Positions 1-9,525 are shown, counted from the stretch's first letter. The stretch is 64,000 nucleotides of DNA from an uncultured Roseburia sp. (GCA_934309475.1 CAKRDK010000008.1:1-64000); one strand, 5' to 3'. Numbers and translations: made by a program. The notes: generated by a model from the sequence alone, not told the origin.

Positions 1-76
1 CTATGTAAATGCATGATTTGTACCTCGTGTTTTCGTGCATGCTACAACACGCATTACACTTATAAGGAGCAGTTAA

Positions 77-718
77 ATGGGCGAAAAATTCACCAGCCGG
101 GTAGGCTTTTTAATTAGGAATTTCAGAATTGCGGCAGAAATTACGCAAAAGGAATTGGCAGATAAATGCGGACTAAACGAATCCACAATCCGAAACTACG
201 AGCTCGGAAACCGATATCCGGACAAAGCGACTTTGCTCAATATTGCTAACAATCTAGGTGTCAGTTTTTATGCATTATCAGATCCGGATGTTGCCAATAT
301 CTTCAGTGCACTCCATGTTCTGTTTGACATCGAATGGGCATACGGACTACGCCCTACAATGAAGGACGGAGAAATATGCTTCAAATTTGAAAAACGGCTT
401 CCAAGTGCCGGTCCCCGCCCGCAGGAAGGCCTCGATAACTTCAAGAAGATGGTTGAATATTGGGCACGCCTACGAGATAAACTGGAGGATGGTGAAATAA
501 CCGAAACAGAATATTATTTCAAAGAGATAAAGTTTCCGATGAATCCGATAGATTCGGATAAGGAATATACTGTTTCGTTGAATCTTGATGATGACGCCCA
601 ACTACTGGTCCAGAATCTGAATGAGGATGAAAAGGCAGAGGAAACTGCTGAGTTGTTAAAAGACTTATTTCATGATTTCTCTTATGTGAAGAGGAAGCGG
701 AAACCGAAGAAGGAGTAA
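77..718 (+). CDS. XRE-family helix-turn-helix regulator
   Basis: A 213-residue protein with an XRE/Cro-type DNA-binding domain at about residues 10-64 (TQKELADKCGLNESTIRNYE is typical of helices 2-3). The remaining 150 residues are acidic and charged, and I do not recognise a sensor domain. The start is supported by AAGGAG seven bases upstream of the ATG. The gene is followed 34 bases later by a DUF6414-type gene on the same strand, so it may regulate or be cotranscribed with that AT-rich pair, although its own base composition is less AT-rich. The DNA-binding role is secure from the family; target and effector are unknown. Confidence 0.85.
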   Translation: MGEKFTSRVGFLIRNFRIAAEITQKELADKCGLNESTIRNYELGNRYPDKATLLNIANNLGVSFYALSDPDVANIFSALHVLFDIEWAYGLRPTMKDGEICFKFEKRLPSAGPRPQEGLDNFKKMVEYWARLRDKLEDGEITETEYYFKEIKFPMNPIDSDKEYTVSLNLDDDAQLLVQNLNEDEKAEETAELLKDLFHDFSYVKRKRKPKKE

Positions 719-752
719 AAAAAATATACTTACATAGAAAGGAATTTTAATT

Positions 753-1646
753 ATGCGACGTTTTATATATTTAGATACGGATACACTTAACTCATATATC
801 GCACAAATATATGATGGATTAGTCCAAACACAGGAAACAGAAACTCAATCGAGTCAAACATCGGATAAACAATCTGAACGTACATCTGATATAGGTGCCG
901 ATACTGATTTAAAAGTTTTTGGAAAAGGTATTGAAGGTAAAATAGATTTCACATATCGGCATCTAAAAGATACATCTAATACAGAGTTAATCAGCGATGT
1001 ACAAACCAAGCTTTTACATGACAATGCTTTTGATCAACTTATGAATTACTTGAACCAAAATAATCTTTTATCAAATCATAATATTGGAGATTTTATAGAA
1101 ATCAACGACGAATTCTATATTATGGATTTGGACTATTATAAAAAAATATTTGGTGACAAAAAATTTCTTGATTTTTTAAAAAAGAGCCAACGTGACAAAA
1201 TACAAGCATTACTTAAAATACAACAAGATATTGAATTAAGTCAAGAAGGTGCTAATTTCAATGAGATCAAGAAAAACTATACTAACCTTTCCAAAAGTAA
1301 GTGTGCTGAATCTGATAAAAGTTATGATGATATAAAAGATATAATTGATATGCTTTACACACTTGTTCCATATCGAAGAACTTTATGTATTGCAGATAAT
1401 ATGGTTGTGCTAAATGACAAATATATGCGTGATAACATTAATATGACATCCTTTAAATTCGGTGGAAAAATCAAAGTTCTTGGATACATAACAAACAGAA
1501 TAGAAACCGCTACCGATACTGATGAAAGCTCAGGTGTATCACCATTAGCTCAGGTTGGAATAGGTTTGAATCAAATTATGCTTTCATTTTTTGGGCAACA
1601 ATCTTCTTTAAACATTGTGCATCCTATTGCAATATACTACGAATAA
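753..1646 (+). CDS. DUF6414-type protein of unknown function
   Basis: A 297-residue protein whose N-terminus (MRRFIYLDTDTLNSYIAQIY) resembles the DUF6414 family, found scattered in accessory regions of Firmicutes. Residues 30-60 are rich in Ser, Thr, Gln and Glu and look disordered. The C-terminal half carries the pattern LVPYRRTLCIADNMVVLNDK, followed by a strand-rich segment. There is no signal peptide or clear membrane segment. The gene is strikingly AT-rich compared with guaA next door, which suggests horizontal acquisition. It starts behind AGAAAGGAA and lies 15 bases before a membrane-protein gene, so the two are probably translated from one message. Biochemical function is unknown; the DUF assignment is from memory of the family signature. 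Confidence 0.75.
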   Translation: MRRFIYLDTDTLNSYIAQIYDGLVQTQETETQSSQTSDKQSERTSDIGADTDLKVFGKGIEGKIDFTYRHLKDTSNTELISDVQTKLLHDNAFDQLMNYLNQNNLLSNHNIGDFIEINDEFYIMDLDYYKKIFGDKKFLDFLKKSQRDKIQALLKIQQDIELSQEGANFNEIKKNYTNLSKSKCAESDKSYDDIKDIIDMLYTLVPYRRTLCIADNMVVLNDKYMRDNINMTSFKFGGKIKVLGYITNRIETATDTDESSGVSPLAQVGIGLNQIMLSFFGQQSSLNIVHPIAIYYE

Positions 1647-1661
1647 AAAGGAGTTATACAA

Positions 1662-2342
1662 ATGAGATTTTGTGATTTATTTATCAGCTATAAAATTGGA
1701 TTAAAGAATATCAAAAGTACAATTCCATTCACCAAACTACCGCTTTACCGCAAGATTTTCGTAATCATTCTTTTTGCCAGTGCCATTACTAGTGGTATAT
1801 TTTTAATTTTTCGACAAACATGGGCTTCATATATTCCAATAGGATTAGGAGCTCTATCACTTATAGTCTTTTTTATAATTGATTCTACAAAAAGAAATCT
1901 TGAAGTAATGCTTCAACAACATTATGCACCCTATTCTGAAAAAAGAATGAATATGACCATTAATGTATTAAAAAACTACAGAATAGACATTCAAAATCCT
2001 GACTCACTTGATATGCTAATTGAAGAAGCAAAACTTGCACAAATCCAATGCGATTATATAGCTCCCTTAAAAACGCCCCTTAAAACTTTAGGTGCAATAA
2101 TTGTTCCTATAATCGCCTTTGTCGCGCAAAAAATTGGCAATGCTGCCACCACAGATAAGATGATTACTATGTCAGCTCAAGTTATAGTTCTTGTATTATT
2201 AACTTTTTCACTTATCTTTTCATTAACACCAATTATAAAAGATATTCTATACAGGGATTATAATAAATACGATGATTTAATATATGATTTACGACAAATA
2301 AAACTTTTTTATGCAAAAGAAAATGATACACATACAAATTGA
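1662..2342 (+). CDS. Four-helix membrane protein, unknown
   Basis: A 226-residue protein with two hydrophobic helices at about residues 31-72 and two more at about 140-160 and 172-192, separated by a soluble stretch of some 65 residues. No catalytic motif is recognisable. The ribosome binding site AAGGAG precedes the ATG. It is as AT-rich as the DUF6414-type gene 15 bases upstream and is very likely its operon partner. A soluble protein paired with a small membrane protein is a common plan for stress, toxin or defence modules, but nothing in the sequence proves that here. Transcription probably ends at the hairpin at 2401-2438. Confidence 0.7.
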   Translation: MRFCDLFISYKIGLKNIKSTIPFTKLPLYRKIFVIILFASAITSGIFLIFRQTWASYIPIGLGALSLIVFFIIDSTKRNLEVMLQQHYAPYSEKRMNMTINVLKNYRIDIQNPDSLDMLIEEAKLAQIQCDYIAPLKTPLKTLGAIIVPIIAFVAQKIGNAATTDKMITMSAQVIVLVLLTFSLIFSLTPIIKDILYRDYNKYDDLIYDLRQIKLFYAKENDTHTN

Positions 2343-2400
2343 AAAACATACAGAATAATTTCCAAAATTATTGTCATTTGATTGTCACTTAACCAAAAAC

Positions 2401-2438
2401 GAGCCAAGAAACGCCGTAAATTCGGCATTTCTTGGCTC
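2401..2438. terminator. Bidirectional terminator between AT-rich cassette and guaA
   Basis: A 16-base stem (GAGCCAAGAAACGCCG against CGGCATTTCTTGGCTC, one mismatch) with a short loop sits between the convergent ends of the membrane-protein gene and guaA. A-rich sequence lies on the guaA-distal side, so it should stop the minus-strand guaA transcript. Confidence 0.8.
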
Positions 2439-2445
2439 TTGTACA

Positions 2446-4023
2446 TTATTCAAACTCAATCGTTCCCGGTGGCTTACTCGTCAAATCATAGAATACGCGA
2501 TTGACCCCGCGCACCTCATTTATAATTCTGCTCATCACAGTCTGGAGCACCGCAAACGGTATCTCTGCACTCTCTGCTGTCATGAAGTCGATTGTATTGA
2601 CTGCACGAAGTGCGACAGCATAGTCGTAGGTTCTCTCATCACCCATAACACCAACGGAACGCATGTTGGTGAGTGCTGCGAAGTACTGGTTCGGCATCCA
2701 GGAAGGTGCCACGCCGTTCTCCGTCTTGTAGGCAGCTACTGCCTTGTCCACCTCTTCGCGGTAGATGGCGTCGGCGTCCTGCACGATACGAACTTTCTCC
2801 GCCGTTACTTCTCCGATGATACGGATTCCAAGTCCCGGTCCCGGGAATGGCTGACGGAATACAAGGTGTTCCGGTATGCCTAACTCAAGTCCGGCTTTGC
2901 GGACTTCATCCTTGAATAGGTTGCGGAGTGGTTCAATGATTTCTTTGAAATCAACGAAATCCGGAAGTCCGCCTACGTTGTGGTGTGATTTGATGACTGC
3001 GGATTCTCCGCCAAGTCCCGACTCTACAACGTCAGGATAAATCGTTCCCTGGGCAAGGAAATCAACGGCACCGATTTTCTTTGCTTCTTCCTCGAAAACA
3101 CGGATGAATTCTTCCCCGATAATTTTTCGTTTTGCTTCCGGCTCTGTGACCCCGGCAAGCTTTCCGTAGTAGCGCTCCTGCGCATTGACGCGGATGAAGT
3201 TTAAGTCAAACTGACCATTTGGTCCAAATACGTTCTCCACCTCATCCCCCTCGTCTTTACGGAGAAGACCATGGTCTACAAAGACGCATGTGAGCTGCTT
3301 TCCGATTGCACGGGATAAAAGACCTGCTGCGACAGAAGAATCCACACCGCCTGATAACGCAAGAAGAACTTTTCCGTCACCGACTTTTTCACGAATGTCT
3401 TTGATGGTATGTTCTACGAAGGAATCCATTCTCCATGTTCCGGCACAGCCACAGACACCGCGCACAAAGTTGTGCAGCATCTTGGTTCCTTCCTGTGTGT
3501 GAAGCACTTCCGGATGGAACTGAATCGCATAAAGCTTTTCCGTCTCGTTTTCTGCTGCTGCAACCGGGCAGTCTGCCGTGTGCGCTACGATTCTGAAATC
3601 CGGAGCTGTCTTGGAAATGTAGTCGAAATGGCTCATCCAGCAGATGGTTGTCTCTGCTACATCCTGGAATAATGCGGATGACTTGTCCACCATAACCTCT
3701 GTTTTTCCGTATTCACGAACCGGCGCCTTTTCCACTTTTCCTCCTAGTACGTGCATCATCAACTGTGCGCCGTAGCAGAGTCCGAGCACCGGAACGCCGA
3801 GTTCAAACAACTCTTTGCTGCAGGTCGGAGAATCCGGTTCATAGCAGCTGTTTGGGCCGCCGGTAAGAATGATTCCCTTCGGGTTCATCGCCTTAATCTG
3901 TTCGATGTCCGTCTTGTAGGAATAAATCTCACAGTATACATTGCATTCTCTGACTCGTCTTGCAACCAACTGGTTGTACTGACCGCCAAAGTCAATGACA
4001 ATAACTTTCTCTTGTTCGAGCAT
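2446..4023 (-). CDS. guaA: GMP synthase (glutamine-hydrolysing)
   Basis: Full-length (525 residues) GMP synthase, which aminates XMP to GMP in the cytoplasm with ATP and glutamine. The N-terminal class I glutamine amidotransferase domain spans about residues 7-195, with nucleophile Cys83 in GLCYGAQ and the His/Glu pair in QFHPEV. The ATP-pyrophosphatase P-loop is [10 protein letters not shown] near residue 225, and the C-terminal dimerisation domain ends with the conserved [15 protein letters not shown] precedes the ATG, and a strong promoter lies at 4057-4085. The gene appears to be monocistronic. Its 3' end abuts an AT-rich gene cassette, which fits the known use of guaA 3' ends as integration sites. 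Confidence 0.97.
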   Translation of the reverse strand: MLEQEKVIVIDFGGQYNQLVARRVRECNVYCEIYSYKTDIEQIKAMNPKGIILTGGPNSCYEPDSPTCSKELFELGVPVLGLCYGAQLMMHVLGGKVEKAPVREYGKTEVMVDKSSALFQDVAETTICWMSHFDYISKTAPDFRIVAHTADCPVAAAENETEKLYAIQFHPEVLHTQEGTKMLHNFVRGVCGCAGTWRMDSFVEHTIKDIREKVGDGKVLLALSGGVDSSVAAGLLSRAIGKQLTCVFVDHGLLRKDEGDEVENVFGPNGQFDLNFIRVNAQERYYGKLAGVTEPEAKRKIIGEEFIRVFEEEAKKIGAVDFLAQGTIYPDVVESGLGGESAVIKSHHNVGGLPDFVDFKEIIEPLRNLFKDEVRKAGLELGIPEHLVFRQPFPGPGLGIRIIGEVTAEKVRIVQDADAIYREEVDKAVAAYKTENGVAPSWMPNQYFAALTNMRSVGVMGDERTYDYAVALRAVNTIDFMTAESAEIPFAVLQTVMSRIINEVRGVNRVFYDLTSKPPGTIEFE

Positions 4024-4056
4024 GGTCTTTCCTCCTAATAATTCTCAATTGTCTCT

Positions 4057-4085
4057 ATTATATGCTACGATTTTTATGTTTACAA
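4057..4085 (-). promoter_or_regulatory. guaA promoter
   Basis: On the minus strand TTGTAA and TATAAT are separated by exactly 17 bases, about 34 bases ahead of the guaA start codon. No G-box purine riboswitch is visible in the short leader. Confidence 0.75.
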
Positions 4086-4138
4086 GTGGATTTTCATGTT
4101 GAACGGGGTTTTTGTCGTTTTTCTGAAAAAAAGGACAT

Positions 4139-4792
4139 TTGTCCGGCTCAAATGCAACATTTCGACTAGAGAATATTTTCCCGGATTTTGCTCATACTAT
4201 CTCATATGAAAAACAATCATCCCTTCCGGATTTTCACAAGCTCTGTGTACCGGCGCAGAATCCTATATCGTATCGAATCGGGCTGGAGATTTTTTACTTC
4301 TTTGTGGCTTCCATCGGGGGCTTTTTCTGGGAAGTGCTCCTTTTTCTGGTAAAAGACGGAGCGTTCTACAACCGTGGCTTTCTATATGGTCCATGGCTCC
4401 CGGTCTATGGGATTGGTGCTGTCCTGTTTTCCCTTCTCATGCAGTTTCGGCAAAAATCTCTCTGGCGCGTCTTTCTCTTTTCCACGCTGCTTGGCACGGG
4501 ACTTGAACTCGCCATTGGCTGGCTGCTCGATACATTCTGGCATCTGAGTTACTGGGATTACTCCGGTTATTTTGCGAACTTCCGCGGTTATATCTGCCTT
4601 GCCTCAGCCGCCGGCTTCGGGATTGCCGGGACTCTCTGGGTCTGCCTGCTTGCGCCGCTTTTGGAAAAACTCCATAAAAAAATACCAGTATCCGTGCGGT
4701 ATACCATTTCCACACTACTGATACTGGCATTCTTATGCGACTGTGCTGCCTCGCTTATTTTTCCAAATCTTGGAATCGGAATTACTTTTTAA
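4139..4792 (+). CDS. CmpB-type putative membrane permease
   Basis: A 217-residue integral membrane protein with about five hydrophobic helices. The segment FNRGFLYGP-like (here YNRGFLYGPWLPVYGIG) and the following WDYSGYFANFRGYICL match the family annotated as putative ABC-transporter type IV (ABC_trans_CmpB, COG4905). No real transport partner is known for the family, and no ATPase is adjacent. The best start is a TTG at 4139 with AAGGA only three bases upstream, so the start is uncertain and the first 35 residues may not all be translated. It converges on a chemoreceptor gene 24 bases away. The family call is good; function is unknown. Confidence 0.75.
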   Translation: MSGSNATFRLENIFPDFAHTISYEKQSSLPDFHKLCVPAQNPISYRIGLEIFYFFVASIGGFFWEVLLFLVKDGAFYNRGFLYGPWLPVYGIGAVLFSLLMQFRQKSLWRVFLFSTLLGTGLELAIGWLLDTFWHLSYWDYSGYFANFRGYICLASAAGFGIAGTLWVCLLAPLLEKLHKKIPVSVRYTISTLLILAFLCDCAASLIFPNLGIGITF

Positions 4793-4816
4793 GTTGTATG
4801 CTTCAGGCGAACCATA

Positions 4817-6271
4817 CTACATTTCAGTTTCTTCCCCTTCAAAATGTCCCTTCAATGTATCCGATAAATCAGAAATATTCACCATTTCTGATTTGACGTC
4901 ACTGACAGAATCACGCTGTTTCGTAATGCTCTCTGCGATATTGGTAATCATCGCCGTATTTTCCTCGGTGGTTGCAACTAAAGTCTCGATTTCTCCATGA
5001 ATCTCCTCGAAATCACGTTTTACATTCTCAATGACTTCGTACTCTTCACGCACTACCTGGTGGGCGTCGTCTGTCGATTTACGAATGTCGTCAAATACTT
5101 CTAACAAACTCTGCATCTTCTCCACGCCTTCGATGGCAGCCTGCGCACCTGCGTTAATTTTCGCAGATACATCACCGGTTGTCACGGCAAGTCCATTCAG
5201 AATCTCTTTGATATTTCCTGCTGCCGCCGTACTCTGCTCCGAGAGCGTTCGGATTTCGTCTGCCACAACTGCAAATCCTCTTCCGTGTTCTCCGGCTCTC
5301 GCTGCCTCGATTGATGCATTCAGCGATAACAGGTTTGTCTGGGAGGCAATTGCATTGATTTCTCCTAAAATATCCGTGATGTGTTTCATTTCTTCCTGCA
5401 GCGTATCGGTTGCACCCTGCGCAGAAGATACGGTTTCTGACATATCCTGCAGATTATCTTTTACATGCTCTGCCTCGGCATTCCCCTCATCCACCGCCTT
5501 ATTTACATCATTAAAACTTTCTTCTAAATGCTTTGCAAGTTCAAAGTTACGATCTATCTCTTCGTTTGCACCATTGATTTTCTCATTTACTGATATAGTT
5601 GCATTTGTAGTATTCTCCACAACAGAACCCATCTGCTCTGCCGACTGGCTTACCGTCTCTGCTTGTGCCGACAGGCTCTGTACACCTGTTTTACATTCCG
5701 CAATTGCGGTATTCAGGTCACCTGCAATTCCGATTGCCATTTTTTCATTCTCTTTCACAACACTGAGCGTCTCTTCCGTTTTCTCTAAAAGCCCGCGTCC
5801 ACGCGTTGTTGCATTGACAAGCACTGCTGCTATAAGGAAAAACAGAATTACTTTTGTTAATGCACCACCAAGTGTATAATCTGACCCATCTATAATCTGT
5901 GGTTGGAAAATAGCACAGATTAATGCGATACCCCCTACTGGCATTGTGTAGTAGAAAACATATCTCCGGTCAAAATAAACTGCCATCATCGCCAGAAAAA
6001 CATAGTTTACAATAAACGCAATGGAGTTACCGCCCTCTACTCCCGCGTAGATAAGCGTTGCCAGCGATGGAATTACCGTGATGCAGAGTGCTTTTTTCAA
6101 ATCGTCTTTCACCACGGCTCTACAGATTGATGCAATCGCTGCGCTCGCCAATAAAACGCCAACTCCAATCAGACCATTTCTGTTAATTCCATAGGCAAGC
6201 AGTGTCATGGCTGCCAACAGAGCAACCCCAATCATAATGATTGTGTAATTTTGTTTATGTATTTTCTCCAT
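4817..6271 (-). CDS. Methyl-accepting chemotaxis protein, six-helix sensor
   Basis: A 484-residue chemoreceptor. The first 160 residues hold about six membrane helices with very short loops instead of a large extracellular ligand domain. The cytoplasmic signalling domain spans about residues 200-475 and contains the conserved hairpin tip ([20 protein letters not shown], then [14 protein letters not shown]). It should signal through CheA/CheW to the flagellar motor. The lack of a periplasmic-type domain suggests it senses membrane-linked or cytoplasmic cues. No CheR-tethering pentapeptide is seen at the C-terminus. GGAGGAACGAAATG supports the start. A second receptor with the same plan lies upstream, separated by spoIIID. 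Confidence 0.93.
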   Translation of the reverse strand: MEKIHKQNYTIIMIGVALLAAMTLLAYGINRNGLIGVGVLLASAAIASICRAVVKDDLKKALCITVIPSLATLIYAGVEGGNSIAFIVNYVFLAMMAVYFDRRYVFYYTMPVGGIALICAIFQPQIIDGSDYTLGGALTKVILFFLIAAVLVNATTRGRGLLEKTEETLSVVKENEKMAIGIAGDLNTAIAECKTGVQSLSAQAETVSQSAEQMGSVVENTTNATISVNEKINGANEEIDRNFELAKHLEESFNDVNKAVDEGNAEAEHVKDNLQDMSETVSSAQGATDTLQEEMKHITDILGEINAIASQTNLLSLNASIEAARAGEHGRGFAVVADEIRTLSEQSTAAAGNIKEILNGLAVTTGDVSAKINAGAQAAIEGVEKMQSLLEVFDDIRKSTDDAHQVVREEYEVIENVKRDFEEIHGEIETLVATTEENTAMITNIAESITKQRDSVSDVKSEMVNISDLSDTLKGHFEGEETEM

Positions 6272-6334
6272 TTCGTTCCTCCATAATGCTTTTTCACTAA
6301 CGTAACTAATTTATTTTACCATAATTTTGCCTTT

Positions 6335-6589
6335 TTATACATGCTGATGCAAATATTTTTCTTTCGTAGCAAGCCCTCCCCTGATATGCCGTTCCGATTT
6401 ATTGACATCTAACACTTTGCGTACCTCCGCCGCTAATGATGGATTCACCTGCACAAGCCGCTCCGTGCAATCCTTGTGCACCGTCGATTTTGAAATTCCA
6501 AAATGCTTGGCTGCCTGACGCACAGTCGTATGATTATCAATAATATATCTGGCAATTTCAATTGCTCTTTCTTCAATATAACCTTTCAA
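6335..6589 (-). CDS. spoIIID: Sporulation transcriptional regulator SpoIIID
   Basis: An 84-residue protein that matches SpoIIID across its length: an N-terminal YIEERAIEIARYIID block, a helix-turn-helix (VRQAAKHFGISKSTVHKDCT) and the basic C-terminal RHIRGGLATKEKY. SpoIIID activates and represses mother-cell genes during sporulation and sits between sigma-E and sigma-K in that cascade, so the organism is very likely a spore former. Translation probably begins at TTG (6589) behind AGGGGA. A sigma-E-like promoter (ATA, 15 bases, CATACAAT) is visible at 6619-6644, in line with mother-cell control in the family. It is embedded between two chemoreceptor genes. Confidence 0.95.
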   Translation of the reverse strand: MKGYIEERAIEIARYIIDNHTTVRQAAKHFGISKSTVHKDCTERLVQVNPSLAAEVRKVLDVNKSERHIRGGLATKEKYLHQHV

Positions 6590-6618
6590 AAAAAATCCCC
6601 TGTCATACTTGTTTTTAC

Positions 6619-6644
6619 ATTGTATGCAGGAGAATTCTTATTAT
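6619..6644 (-). promoter_or_regulatory. Sigma-E-like promoter of spoIIID
   Basis: Minus-strand ATA at 6642-6644, a 15-base spacer, and CATACAAT at 6619-6626, a match to the sigma-E -10 consensus CATACANT. The spacing is at the short end. It lies 30 bases ahead of the spoIIID start. Confidence 0.6.
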
Positions 6645-6654
6645 GTCTCTTTCC

Positions 6655-8121
6655 TTATGCCCGTTCTGTCAGCTTCATCAACTGCGTTGTCAGCTCCGTG
6701 ATACCTTGCAGATTATCCATATTGCTTTCCTCTGCTTCGAGTGTCTCGTTCGCATGTGCGGAGACTTCCTCGGAAACAGCCGAAATTGTCTGTACTGATT
6801 CTGCCACTTCTTTGTTTGCCTGTTCCATCTGCTCAATATCAGCCGTCAGCTGTTCGAGATTATCCCGAATTGCAAATGTATTCTGTCTGATTTTTCCAAA
6901 GCTGTCTGCCGTATTCTCGGTCGATGTTTTTTCCTCATTGATGCCATCAATCATTTCCCGAATCATAGCAACTACTGTAGTAATCGCACCCGAAACATTT
7001 TCGATTAACTCTGTGATATGTACCGTTGCGTCTTTTGTCTGCGTTGCCATTCCCGAAATCTCAGTTGCCACGACTGCAAATCCTCTTCCGGCTTCTCCGG
7101 CTCTCGCGGCTTCGATGCTCGCATTCAGCGCAAGCAGGCTTGTCTGGGATGTAATGCCGCCAATCAGTTCCACAATCGAATTCATCTGTGTGATGTAAGC
7201 GTCCAGGTTCTCAAGCTGTGCTGCAACATCCGCGCCTTTCTGTACAGATTCCTGTACTTCTCCGACTAAGACTTCAATATCATGTTTTCCATTTTCAAGT
7301 ACTTCAAATGTATGCTCCATGCTCTGACGAATCTCAATGGCCGCCCCGCCAACCTGAACCGCTTTCTGCTGGATTGCCTCCGTCTGTTCTAACTGTCTCT
7401 GTACTGCCTCCGCTGTGTCGGACGCTCCCGCTGTCACCTGCTCCATAGCAGATTTTGTATTCTCGGAAGACTGGCTTAACGCGGTCACCCTTGTATGGAT
7501 GTCATCGATTCCAACCTTCATTTTCTCCGAAAGTTCCTCGATTCCCTGCATTGCCGTCTCGGTATCTCTCTTCGCTTCCACAATCGTTGTCATCTTCTGC
7601 GCATTGTTCTTTTTGAGTGTATAGGTTGTAAAATAAGAATACACTGCTATTAAAATTACAACCATAACCTCAATCATGGCAGAACCGATATCCCGGTAAC
7701 CAAATCCGCCTGTGATGCCACCTGCGACTGCCACAATAACATTTTCTAACACTACACCGATATTAATTTTTAATGCATAGACTTCATCGTTATACACTGA
7801 AATAATCAAAACCATCGGTATGGCATATACATACAAAAGGCTGTTTGTTGTTGTAAACATGACAAACGTATACAGCACAGCGTATCCGATTGCCACAAGA
7901 TGTTTAATCATCTCCGTCTCACGATCTTTTTTCCAGTAATACGCTTCTGCGATGACCGGGCCCGCTGCCAGGACCGCCACTATGAGTGCATAGACAATAC
8001 CTCTGTTTCCAGCTACCAGTTCTCCCAAAAAAGTAACGATGTATACAACTGCAGTAAAAGCATGCGCTAACATCGTCGTTTTATTATTCCGTTCCATCTC
8101 TGTTTGTGCTCTTTCGCTCAT
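6655..8121 (-). CDS. Methyl-accepting chemotaxis protein, six-helix sensor
   Basis: A 488-residue receptor with the same plan as the one at 4817-6271: about six membrane helices in the first 170 residues, a coiled-coil methylation region, and a signalling tip with [21 protein letters not shown] start it at 8121, where GGAGGTAACA immediately precedes the ATG; a further in-frame ATG at 8142 has no comparable ribosome binding site. Sequence identity outside the tip is modest, so these are diverged paralogues, not a recent duplication. It probably senses a different stimulus through the membrane domain. No ligand can be named from sequence. Confidence 0.93.
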   Translation of the reverse strand: MSERAQTEMERNNKTTMLAHAFTAVVYIVTFLGELVAGNRGIVYALIVAVLAAGPVIAEAYYWKKDRETEMIKHLVAIGYAVLYTFVMFTTTNSLLYVYAIPMVLIISVYNDEVYALKINIGVVLENVIVAVAGGITGGFGYRDIGSAMIEVMVVILIAVYSYFTTYTLKKNNAQKMTTIVEAKRDTETAMQGIEELSEKMKVGIDDIHTRVTALSQSSENTKSAMEQVTAGASDTAEAVQRQLEQTEAIQQKAVQVGGAAIEIRQSMEHTFEVLENGKHDIEVLVGEVQESVQKGADVAAQLENLDAYITQMNSIVELIGGITSQTSLLALNASIEAARAGEAGRGFAVVATEISGMATQTKDATVHITELIENVSGAITTVVAMIREMIDGINEEKTSTENTADSFGKIRQNTFAIRDNLEQLTADIEQMEQANKEVAESVQTISAVSEEVSAHANETLEAEESNMDNLQGITELTTQLMKLTERA

Positions 8122-8248
8122 TGTTACCTCCATGTAGCTCACCTGCTATCCCTCTTATCTATAAAAAATGTACCATTTTTTCAGCCAAAACACAACCTCC
8201 GTTTTCGCATTTCCTGTTTCCGGTTTCGTCCGTACAACGCATTTTCCA

Positions 8249-8277
8249 TTGTAACCCTGTCCTTTTTCGTTTATACT
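8249..8277 (+). promoter_or_regulatory. Promoter of AraC-family gene
   Basis: TTGTAA at 8249-8254 and TATACT at 8272-8277 with a 17-base spacer, 42 bases before the start codon at 8320. Confidence 0.65.
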
Positions 8278-8319
8278 AATGGATACACAAATGATGATAC
8301 ATCAGAAAGGCGGCATCAC

Positions 8320-9525
8320 ATGGAGCATCCGGTTTTTTCATTTTTACAGGACTACTTAAACGATTTACATATTCAGCATCACGTCATGGAACAAACTCTT
8401 TTTTCCTTATCCGGGCTTGACTTAGGACTGCGCGATACCATTTTAAAATTGAACGATGACAGTAAAAAACAGGTGTTTTCCTCCGTCGATTCAAACTGTA
8501 TTTACCACATTGAGGATTACTACATGTGTCATTATTCTTTTCTTCTGCTGCCGGATGAGGCTTCTTTCTTCTTTATCGGTCCCTACCTGACCCGAAGCCT
8601 GACCGAATCGGACATTCATGAACTTATGCACACGCTCTCGATTCCGGAAGAACTTTTTCCACAGTTAAAAGACTATTTTTTCGCATTGCCGCTTATTTTA
8701 GACAAGGGATTCTTTTTCACCTTTTTACAGCGCAGTTTCTGCACCATCTTCGGGATTTCTGAAATGAGTTCCCAGCATGTGAATCTGCGGCTGCTTGAAA
8801 GTCAGGAAGAATTTTTAAAAAAACACGAATTCGTCGTCCCGAATGACCCGATTCTAAGCATGCACCTGCTCGAGGAGCGCTACCAGATTGAGGATGCTGT
8901 TCTCGATGCCGTTGCCGAGGGAAATGCCGTCAAAGCTATGATGCTGACAGAACGCATGGGCAGTATACGGCTCTCTCCGCGCAGCCAGAATCCTCTGCGA
9001 AACAGTAAAAATATTTATATCATTCTAAATACACTCCTGCGCCGGACGGCTTATCTTTCCGGTGTCCACCCGCTTTACATTGATGAAGTTTCCGGCAATT
9101 ATGCCCGCCTCATTGAGGAATGTGATGACGAACGCGAATTAGATGAACTTGCTCCGCTTATGGTACAAAAATACTGCAGCCTGGTCGAAAAAAAGAGTCT
9201 CTCTTCCTATTCCAAGCCGGTTCAGCAGATTCTTGTCACCATCGACGCTTCCCTGACCGGTGATTTGAGTCTGAAGCGGTTTGCCAACGATTTATTTTTG
9301 AACACGAGTTATCTTTCCGCACTTTTTAAAAAAGAAGTCGGCTCCACACTTACAGATTATGTAAACCAAAACCGTATTCACTATGCCTGCAAACTGCTGC
9401 GCAGTACAATGCTTTCCGTTCAGGATATCGCCGCAAAATCGGGAATTCCGGACATTCACTATTTTACCCGCCTGTTCCGGCGTGAAATGGGCATGTCCCC
9501 ACGCGAATACCGCAATTATCTATAA
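8320..9525 (+). CDS. AraC-family transcriptional regulator
   Basis: A 401-residue regulator. The C-terminal 100 residues hold the two-helix-turn-helix AraC DNA-binding domain, with the signature SVQDIAAKSGIPDIHYFTRL followed by FRREMGMSPREYRNYL. The N-terminal 290 residues lack a receiver, cupin or obvious ligand-binding signature. They include a helical segment (DAVAEGNAVKAMML) that resembles those in YesN/AraC-like regulators of carbohydrate genes. I start it at ATG 8320 behind AGAAAGGCGG; the open frame continues upstream without a ribosome binding site. It converges on the GH2 gene, which may or may not be its target. Confidence 0.9.
   Translation: MEHPVFSFLQDYLNDLHIQHHVMEQTLFSLSGLDLGLRDTILKLNDDSKKQVFSSVDSNCIYHIEDYYMCHYSFLLLPDEASFFFIGPYLTRSLTESDIHELMHTLSIPEELFPQLKDYFFALPLILDKGFFFTFLQRSFCTIFGISEMSSQHVNLRLLESQEEFLKKHEFVVPNDPILSMHLLEERYQIEDAVLDAVAEGNAVKAMMLTERMGSIRLSPRSQNPLRNSKNIYIILNTLLRRTAYLSGVHPLYIDEVSGNYARLIEECDDERELDELAPLMVQKYCSLVEKKSLSSYSKPVQQILVTIDASLTGDLSLKRFANDLFLNTSYLSALFKKEVGSTLTDYVNQNRIHYACKLLRSTMLSVQDIAAKSGIPDIHYFTRLFRREMGMSPREYRNYL

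Noticed and set aside
841..851. Eleven bases (AAACTCAATCG) identical to the region at the guaA 3' end, a possible att copy
   Set aside because: It is inside the DUF6414-type coding sequence, short, and not extended on either side; chance in AT-rich DNA is likely.
2371..2883. Plus-strand ORF opposite the guaA 3' end
   Set aside because: Antisense shadow that starts in the terminator region and has no recognisable protein character.
5031..5879. Long plus-strand ORF opposite the chemoreceptor
   Set aside because: Serine-rich antisense shadow of coiled-coil coding sequence, without an RBS or family match.
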